A DNA stretch of 64,000 bases from SG8-41 sp963802355. GTDB lineage: Bacteria; Pseudomonadota; Gammaproteobacteria; Burkholderiales; SG8-41. Shown piece after piece: positions 58,503 to 64,000 of the stretch; the stretch's first letter is position 1, and every line of letters starts with the position of its first letter. The position numbers and the translations under genes were made by a program. Where the stretch lies: positions 186,001 through 250,000 of the forward strand of contig CAWDIV010000013.1 of the NCBI GenBank assembly GCA_963802355.1, written 5' to 3'. Below the pieces are notes generated by a model. That model ran no database searches. It saw nothing but the letters and a program-made list of their open reading frames with translations, and had not been told where the DNA came from.

Positions 58503-58575
58503 GTCGGGAGGGAGGAGGTCGGGAGATCGGGAGCTCGTCAAGTCTCTTTCGCTCTCACGCTCTCACGCGCTCACG
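58503..58575. repeat. Tandem arrays (GTCGGGA 7-mers; CTCTCACG 8-mers) between bioF and bioB
   Basis: GTCGGGA/GGGAGGA-type units near 58503-58530 keep a 7-bp period with one slip. CTCTTTCG, CTCTCACG, CTCTCACG, CGCTCACG (58544-58575) are an octamer series and include the bioB stop codon. Confidence 0.75.
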
Positions 58576-59581
58576 TCGCATCGTTCTTCGCTTCCATCGG
58601 CCGCAGGCCGAGGCACGCGAACAGCGCTGCATCCTGCTCGACGTCAGGGTTGCCGGTAGTCAGCAGTTTTTCACCGTAGAAAATCGAATTGGCTCCGGCA
58701 AAGAAGCACAGCGCCTGGACCGGCTCGGACATTTCCTGCCGGCCCGCGGAGAGCCGCACCACGGCGTTAGGCATGGTGATGCGCGCGCAGGCGACGGTGC
58801 GCACAAATTCGAGCGGATCGAGCGCGCCGGTGCCGTGCAGGGGCGTGCCCTCCACCTGCACCAGGTTGTTGATCGGCACCGATTCCGGATAGGGATCCAT
58901 GCCGGCAAGTTGCGCGATCAGCGCCGCGCGCGTGCGGCGGTCCTCCCCCATCCCGACGATGCCGCCACAGCAAACGTGGATGCCCGCGCGGCGCACCCGC
59001 GCCAGCGTCTCGAGCCGGTCGTCCTGGGTCCGCGTGGTGACGATTGCTCCGTAAAACTCGGGCGAGGTATCGATATTGTGGTTGTAGTAGTCCAGACCGG
59101 CCGCCTTGAGTTGCTCGGCTTGCCCTTCCCTGAGCAACCCCAGGGTCGCGCAAGTCTCGAGCCCGAGCGCCCGCACTGCCTGCACCAACTCGACTACGCG
59201 CTCGAGATCGCGCTGCTTCGGACCGCGCCACGCCGCTCCCATGCAGAAACGGGTGGCCCCGTTCGCCTTGGCGACGCGCGCGGCAGCCACCACTTGTTCC
59301 GCCGACAGCAATTCCTCGTTCTGGACGCCAGTGTGATAGCGGGCGGCTTGTGGGCAGTAGGCGCAGTCTTCCGGACAACCACCGGTCTTCACGGAGATGA
59401 GCGTGGAAAGCTGCACTGCGTTCGGATCGAAATGCTCTCGATGGATGCAGTGCGCGCGGTAGATCAAATCATTGAACGGCAACCCGAACAGTGCTTCGAC
59501 GTCAGCGACGGCCCACTGCGCCGGGCTGGCTGGCACGTCGGCGTCCCTGGCCAGCCGTTCGTTAAGATGGGTAGCAGGCAT
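58571..59581 (-). CDS. bioB: Biotin synthase BioB
   Basis: A radical-SAM enzyme that inserts sulfur into dethiobiotin. 336 residues; CxxxCxxC cluster in CPEDCAYCPQ near residue 65, then RFCMGAAWRGP and YYNHNIDTSPEFY. First gene of the biotin run, which reads bioB, bioF, bioH, bioC, receptor, bioD. The end of the gene meets an octamer array. Confidence 0.96.
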   Translation of the reverse strand: MPATHLNERLARDADVPASPAQWAVADVEALFGLPFNDLIYRAHCIHREHFDPNAVQLSTLISVKTGGCPEDCAYCPQAARYHTGVQNEELLSAEQVVAAARVAKANGATRFCMGAAWRGPKQRDLERVVELVQAVRALGLETCATLGLLREGQAEQLKAAGLDYYNHNIDTSPEFYGAIVTTRTQDDRLETLARVRRAGIHVCCGGIVGMGEDRRTRAALIAQLAGMDPYPESVPINNLVQVEGTPLHGTGALDPLEFVRTVACARITMPNAVVRLSAGRQEMSEPVQALCFFAGANSIFYGEKLLTTGNPDVEQDAALFACLGLRPMEAKNDAT

Positions 59582-59846
59582 AACCAGGCTTTTCAGAAGA
59601 AAGAAACTCAGCGTTTTTAGGGACTTGTATCTTTGCGGATCGCTGCCGCGTTGTCAAATTATGGGCCTTTGCTCGCTGAACAAATGCCCATTAGATGGCC
59701 TGTATCCCTTGATTCTGGTCACACCTGAAACGCGGTATCCGTTCCAGCAGCACCGGCAGCACTCCCGGTGTAAGTCCGAACCAGCGTCCGTGCGTTACTT
59801 CGTTGTCGGCTCAGGTTCAACCAGCACCGGGCCCGGGGGAGGCGAT

Positions 59847-60551
59847 TTGGGTTTACTTGGCGTCAAGGGTCACCTATCTCGATTCGCGCGATCGCTCCTG
59901 CCGCATTCCTGTCTGCTGTGCGGGGCGCACGGTGGCGCCGCGCCGATTTGTGCGCCATGCGATGCCGAACTGCCGAGGCTGCCGGGGAAGCGCTGCGCGC
60001 AATGCGCACTGCCGCTCGCGAGCGGCGAAGTCTGCGGCACCTGCCTCGACCAGCCGCCGCGCTTCGACCGGGTCATCGCACCGTTTTCCTATCGATTTCC
60101 GCTGGACGCGCTGATCCAGGCCTACAAGTACGGCGGACGCCTGGCGCATGCGCGCGTCTTCGGCGCCGCACTCGCCGCGGTGGTGGCGGCGGACGTCGAT
60201 GTCATCGTGCCGATGCCGCTCGCGCCGCAGCGGCTCGCCGAGCGCGGCTTCAACCAGGCGCTGGAGATCGCGCGCTTCGTCGCCACGATCACGCGGGTGC
60301 CCCTGCTGCCGCAGGCTTGCCGCAAGGTGGTGGAGACTCCGCCGCAGGCGGCGCTGCCGTGGAAAGAGCGCGCGAAGAACGTGCGGCGCGCGTTCGTTTG
60401 CGATGCGGACCTGGAGGGCCAGCGGGTCGCCGTAGTCGATGACGTGCTGACCACCGGCGCAACGCTGAACGAGCTCGCGAAGGTCCTGCGCAAGGCGGGC
60501 GCCAGGGAGGTTCACGGCTGGATCGTTGCACGGACTTTGCCCGCTTCATGA
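59847..60551 (+). CDS. comF: ComF-family phosphoribosyltransferase-like protein
   Basis: A 234-residue cytoplasmic protein linked to natural transformation and DNA processing. N-terminal zinc-finger cysteines (CLLCGAH, CAPC, CAQC, CGTC) and the PRPP-type loop VAVVDDVLTTGATLNE are present. The frame is open far upstream without support; TTG 59847 has GGGGGAGG just before it and gives the family start. The region 59582-59846 between bioB and comF has no other gene. Confidence 0.9.
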   Translation: MGLLGVKGHLSRFARSLLPHSCLLCGAHGGAAPICAPCDAELPRLPGKRCAQCALPLASGEVCGTCLDQPPRFDRVIAPFSYRFPLDALIQAYKYGGRLAHARVFGAALAAVVAADVDVIVPMPLAPQRLAERGFNQALEIARFVATITRVPLLPQACRKVVETPPQAALPWKERAKNVRRAFVCDADLEGQRVAVVDDVLTTGATLNELAKVLRKAGAREVHGWIVARTLPAS

Positions 60552-60570
60552 GACACGACGCGGTAAGCCT

Positions 60571-61035
60571 ATGGTCGAGATCGTTTTGTTTGAGCCCGAA
60601 ATACCGCCGAATACCGGCAACGTGATCCGCCTGTGCGCCAACACCGGCTGTCGCCTTCATCTGGTGCATCCGTTGGGTTTCTCTCTGCGCGACAAACAAC
60701 TGCAACGCGCAGGACTGGATTACCGCGAAGGCGTCGCAATCGCACAACATGCGAATTGGCGAGCCTGCCGCTCCTCGCTCACGGGTGGGCGATGGTTCGC
60801 GGTCACGACGCGGGGTACTCGCCGCTACGATGAGCCGTGCTACCGCGATGGCGACGTTTTCGTGTTCGGCCCCGAAACCCGCGGCCTCCCCGCCGCGGTC
60901 GTCGCGGAGTTCCTCGCTGAGCAGCGGATCAGGGTCCCGATGCGTGACGCAAGCAGAAGCCTGAACCTTTCGAATACCGTCGCCGTCATCATCTACGAGG
61001 CTTGGCGCCAGCTGGGTTTTCCCGGTGGAACCTAA
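60571..61035 (+). CDS. trmL: tRNA (cytidine34-2'-O)-methyltransferase TrmL
   Basis: Methylates the wobble ribose of tRNA-Leu. A 154-residue SPOUT enzyme with a deep trefoil knot: EPEIPPNTGNVIRLCANTGC at the start, FVFGPETRGLP and LNLSNTVAVIIYEAWRQ at the end. Start at ATG 60571. It follows comF by 19 bases. Confidence 0.95.
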   Translation: MVEIVLFEPEIPPNTGNVIRLCANTGCRLHLVHPLGFSLRDKQLQRAGLDYREGVAIAQHANWRACRSSLTGGRWFAVTTRGTRRYDEPCYRDGDVFVFGPETRGLPAAVVAEFLAEQRIRVPMRDASRSLNLSNTVAVIIYEAWRQLGFPGGT

Positions 61036-61138
61036 GTCGGGAGACTGGGGGTTCAGGGATCACGGCCGCACGTGTTGCTCGAATTCAGGTGCTGCTGTGA
61101 ACGCGCACTGCCATTAGAATCCCGCGACGTGACCGCCG

Positions 61139-64000
61139 TCACCGAGATATCGGTGCCTGTACGCTTTCCGCGGGTGCTGGGACGCTGGCTTCTATACCGC
61201 CTTCGCCTTCGGAACCAGCGGCGCCTTCATTGCGGCGAACACCCGAATCAGGTTGCGTTGGCCCGACGCTACGATTGACGCAGGTCACCGATGGCGAAAC
61301 GCTTTCAGTCAGGCATTCTCCAAAAACCCCGTACACCGCGCCCGCACCGAGCTGTTGGAAGCCGCCGATCACCAGATTTGTTACGGGGTCGACCAGAACC
61401 AATGGCAACTGGGGCGCATTCACGGGTGGCTGGGGCGCGACGATCGGTGGCTGTGGCGCGACGATCGGTGGCTGCGGCGTAACAATGGGTGGCTGCGGCG
61501 CGCTTCCGCCTATCACGGTCAGGGTGCCGTTGACGTACGTAATCACGTAGTTCGCCGAACTCTGCCCGAAAGGTATGATCGAGTAGAGTCCCGCCGACGA
61601 ACTGAACGTCGCCGTGGTATTGAAATTCAGCGTACCCGTAAGTGCGGCGGGCGTTTCTCCGAATTGCAATCCGGTATAGGAGGCGCTGAATGGTGGATCC
61701 GGTTGGTTTACCGCGCGCGAAGCGTCGTTGGCAGCAATGCCGAGCGGCGTCGGGAGGACAGTTAGACTGTTTCCTGTAAACGAGGTGACGTTGTAGTTGC
61801 CATTGGCTGCCAGTGTGCCCTGGCTAGTCGCATAGGGTGAACCTGTCACAGTTTCGCCCGCCGCGCGCACAAGCGACCCGCTGAACGTGCTCACTGCCGT
61901 GTCGGCGATCGGCGTGTTGGTGCCGTTCCAGTCGGTCACTGTTGCGGTTACCAGGCCCGCGGCGTTGTAGGTGAGCATCGGGTCTGCCGCCCCGTAGGTC
62001 TTGCTCTGAGCGTCGGTGGTGACGGTCAACGCCGCCGGGCTGATCGTCAGCGTCGGCGAACCCGTGACCGTCGGCGCACTGTAATTGCCACTCGCCGCCG
62101 TGAACGTCCCCGCCGTGATGGTGCGCACCCCGACGTTCTCACCCACCTGGCGCGCGAGACTCGTCACGCTGGAGGTCAACGCGCTGTCGTCGATCGCCAC
62201 CGAACCGTTCCACGTCGACACCGCCGGGTTCACCACCAGCCCCGTCAACGTCACCCCGATCCCGGCCAGCGACGGATCATCCGCCCCATACACTTTCGTC
62301 TGGTTCGCGATCGAGCCCGTCAACGCCGCCGGGCTGATCGTCAGCGTCGGCGAACCCGTGACCGTCGGCGCACTGTAATTGCCACTCGCCGCCGTGAACG
62401 TCCCCGCCGTGATGGTGCGCACCCCGACGTTCTCACCCACCTGGCGCGCGAGACTCGTCACGCTGGAGGTCAACGCGCTGTCGTCGATCGCCACCGAACC
62501 GTTCCACGTCGACACCGCCGGGTTCACCACCAGCCCCGTCAACGTCACCCCGATCCCGGCCAGCGACGGATCATCCGCCCCATACACTTTCGTCTGGTTC
62601 GCGATCGAGCCCGTCAACGCCGCCGGGCTGATCGTCAGCGTCGGCGAACCCGTGACCGTCGGCGCACTGTAATTGCCACTCGCCGCCGTGAACGTCCCCG
62701 CCGTGATGGTGCGCACCCCGACGTTCTCACCCACCTGGCGCGCGAGACTCGTCACGCTGGAGGTCAACGCGCTGTCGTCGATCGCCACCGAACCGTTCCA
62801 CGTCGACACCGCCGGGTTCACCACCAGCCCCGTCAACGTCACCCCGATCCCGGCCAGCGACGGATCATCCGCCCCATACACTTTCGTCTGGTTCGCGATC
62901 GAGCCCGTCAACGCCGCCGGGCTGATCGTCAGCGTCGGCGAACCCGTGACCGTCGGCGCACTGTAATTGCCACTCGCCGCCGTGAACGTCCCCGCCGTGA
63001 TGGTGCGCACCCCGACGTTCTCACCCACCTGGCGCGCGAGACTCGTCACGCTGGAGGTCAACGCGCTGTCGTCGATCGCCACCGAACCGTTCCACGTCGA
63101 CACCGCCGGGTTCACCACCAGCCCCGTCAACGTCACCCCGATCCCGGCCAGCGACGGATCATCCGCCCCATACACTTTCGTCTGGTTCGCGATCGAGCCC
63201 GTCAACGCCGCCGGGCTGATCGTCAGCGTCGGCGAACCCGTGACCGTCGGCGCACTGTAATTGCCACTCGCCGCCGTGAACGTCCCCGCCGTGATGGTGC
63301 GCACCCCGACGTTCTCACCCACCTGGCGCGCGAGACTCGTCACGCTGGAGGTCAACGCGCTGTCGTCGATCGCCACCGAACCGTTCCACGTCGACACCGC
63401 CGGGTTCACCACCAGCCCCGTCAACGTCACCCCGATCCCGGCCAGCGACGGATCATCCGCCCCATACACTTTCGTCTGGTTCGCGATCGAGCCCGTCAAC
63501 GCCGCCGGGCTGATCGTCAGCGTCGGCGAACCCGTGACCGTCGGCGCACTGTAATTGCCACTCGCCGCCGTGAACGTCCCCGCCGTGATGGTGCGCACCC
63601 CGACGTTCTCACCCACCTGGCGCGCGAGACTCGTCACGCTGGAGGTCAACGCGCTGTCGTCGATCGCCACCGAACCGTTCCACGTCGACACCGCCGGGTT
63701 CACCACCAGCCCCGTCAACGTCACCCCGATCCCGGCCAGCGACGGATCATCCGCCCCATACACTTTCGTCTGGTTCGCGATCGAGCCCGTCAACGCCGCC
63801 GGGCTGATCGTCAGCGTCGGCGAACCCGTGACCGTCGGCGCACTGTAATTGCCACTCGCCGCCGTGAACGTCCCCGCCGTGATGGTGCGCACCCCGACGT
63901 TCTCACCCACCTGGCGCGCGAGACTCGTCACGCTGGAGGTCAACGCGCTGTCGTCGATCGCCACCGAACCGTTCCACGTCGACACCGCCGGGTTCACCAC
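61139..64000 (-). CDS. Giant MBG-repeat surface protein (filamentous-haemagglutinin type), C-terminal part
   Basis: At least 950 residues, running off the right edge. From the window edge inward it consists of identical 98-residue repeats (for example TKVYGADDPSLAGIGVTL, then SGNYSAPTVTGSPTLTIS), which are MBG-type beta domains. Two diverged domains follow, then a proline-rich linker (PQPPIVAPQ repeats) and a short C-terminal tail. Such proteins are large two-partner-secreted or surface-attached adhesins. The start, signal and any secretion domain lie outside the window. Confidence 0.85.
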   Translation of the reverse strand: MVNPAVSTWNGSVAIDDSALTSSVTSLARQVGENVGVRTITAGTFTAASGNYSAPTVTGSPTLTISPAALTGSIANQTKVYGADDPSLAGIGVTLTGLVVNPAVSTWNGSVAIDDSALTSSVTSLARQVGENVGVRTITAGTFTAASGNYSAPTVTGSPTLTISPAALTGSIANQTKVYGADDPSLAGIGVTLTGLVVNPAVSTWNGSVAIDDSALTSSVTSLARQVGENVGVRTITAGTFTAASGNYSAPTVTGSPTLTISPAALTGSIANQTKVYGADDPSLAGIGVTLTGLVVNPAVSTWNGSVAIDDSALTSSVTSLARQVGENVGVRTITAGTFTAASGNYSAPTVTGSPTLTISPAALTGSIANQTKVYGADDPSLAGIGVTLTGLVVNPAVSTWNGSVAIDDSALTSSVTSLARQVGENVGVRTITAGTFTAASGNYSAPTVTGSPTLTISPAALTGSIANQTKVYGADDPSLAGIGVTLTGLVVNPAVSTWNGSVAIDDSALTSSVTSLARQVGENVGVRTITAGTFTAASGNYSAPTVTGSPTLTISPAALTGSIANQTKVYGADDPSLAGIGVTLTGLVVNPAVSTWNGSVAIDDSALTSSVTSLARQVGENVGVRTITAGTFTAASGNYSAPTVTGSPTLTISPAALTVTTDAQSKTYGAADPMLTYNAAGLVTATVTDWNGTNTPIADTAVSTFSGSLVRAAGETVTGSPYATSQGTLAANGNYNVTSFTGNSLTVLPTPLGIAANDASRAVNQPDPPFSASYTGLQFGETPAALTGTLNFNTTATFSSSAGLYSIIPFGQSSANYVITYVNGTLTVIGGSAPQPPIVTPQPPIVAPQPPIVAPQPPVNAPQLPLVLVDPVTNLVIGGFQQLGAGAVYGVFGECLTESVSPSVTCVNRSVGPTQPDSGVRRNEGAAGSEGEGGIEASVPAPAESVQAPISR
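62026..64000. repeat. Perfect 294-bp tandem repeats
   Basis: The unit repeats every 294 bp with no difference that I can find between copies, about 6.7 copies to the window edge. It encodes exactly 98 residues per unit, so changes in copy number keep the frame. The diverged copies toward the C-terminus (61780-62025) mark the edge of the homogenised block. Confidence 0.95.

Noticed and set aside
57668..59620. A 650-residue open frame on the plus strand opposite bioF and bioB
   Set aside because: It is a shadow of two clearly identified genes in high-GC DNA and has no domain or ribosome-binding site.
59582..59846. Possible riboswitch between bioB and comF
   Set aside because: I could not build a known riboswitch fold; the region is GC-rich without conserved boxes.
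62085..63848. Six identical 97-residue open frames on the plus strand
   Set aside because: They are the antisense shadow of the 294-bp MBG repeats; the minus frame runs unbroken through all copies and has recognisable domains.

Overview
The window is high-GC chromosomal DNA from a betaproteobacterium. The evidence is the gene order: coxB-coxA-small ORF-ctaG-DUF2970-coxC with an oppositely oriented DUF2909 gene, then SURF1-ctaA-ctaB-SCO; a Bug/TctC-type receptor; ftsY-ftsE-ftsX-rpoH; lolB-ispE-tRNA-Gln-prs-rplY-pth-ychF; and a PEP-CTERM protein gene. Several housekeeping genes (rplY, pth, rsmD) carry single-base frameshifts, two of them in homopolymers, so some sequencing or assembly error is likely, as in a metagenome assembly.

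Layout. 1-536: start of zwf (minus). 715-4177: a 3.5-kb decayed island in the 3' end of tRNA-Lys, bounded by 48-bp direct repeats, with an integrase remnant and a few exported or unknown proteins. 4130-6290: tRNA-Lys, a YeeE/YedE transporter and queC. 6365-16600: a C13 legumain-like membrane peptidase, then cpoB, pal, tolB, tolA, tolR, tolQ, ybgC, ruvB, ruvA and ruvC (all minus), with two S23-type four-helix-bundle genes inserted among the ruv genes. 16639-22900: yebC, a HerA-like ATPase, an EamA permease, an arginase-family enzyme, a cupin, DUF1840 and an ankyrin lipoprotein. 23035-29426: ychF remnant, pth, rplY, prs, tRNA-Gln, ispE, lolB and a TPR lipoprotein. 29558-34404: a GldA/GldG-like ABC export operon and mutM. 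34405-35467: a decayed CHRD/PEP-CTERM gene with an intact sigma-54 promoter. 35560-39681: ferredoxin, coaD, rsmD and two M16 proteins. 39858-43558: ftsY, ftsE, ftsX and rpoH. 43647-52651: the cytochrome oxidase locus. 52967-59581: DUF2244 and the biotin genes bioD, bioC, bioH, bioF and bioB, interrupted by a Bug receptor. 59847-61035: comF and trmL. 61139 to the end: the C-terminal part of a giant MBG-repeat surface protein made of perfect 294-bp repeats.

The most unusual structure is not a gene. About sixteen gene junctions carry short tandem arrays with a strict period of 7 bp (three others use 10 bp). The unit sequence differs between loci, but arrays are usually paired in inverted orientation. 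Both S23 genes are bracketed by such inverted arrays, each with its own heptad, so they look like cassettes. Arrays run into the start or stop of ybgC, ruvC, bioF, ruvA, yeeE and ftsE. Other notable points are a CIRCE element overlapping a sigma-E-like promoter ahead of rpoH, and the sigma-54 promoter with paired upstream boxes ahead of the PEP-CTERM pseudogene.
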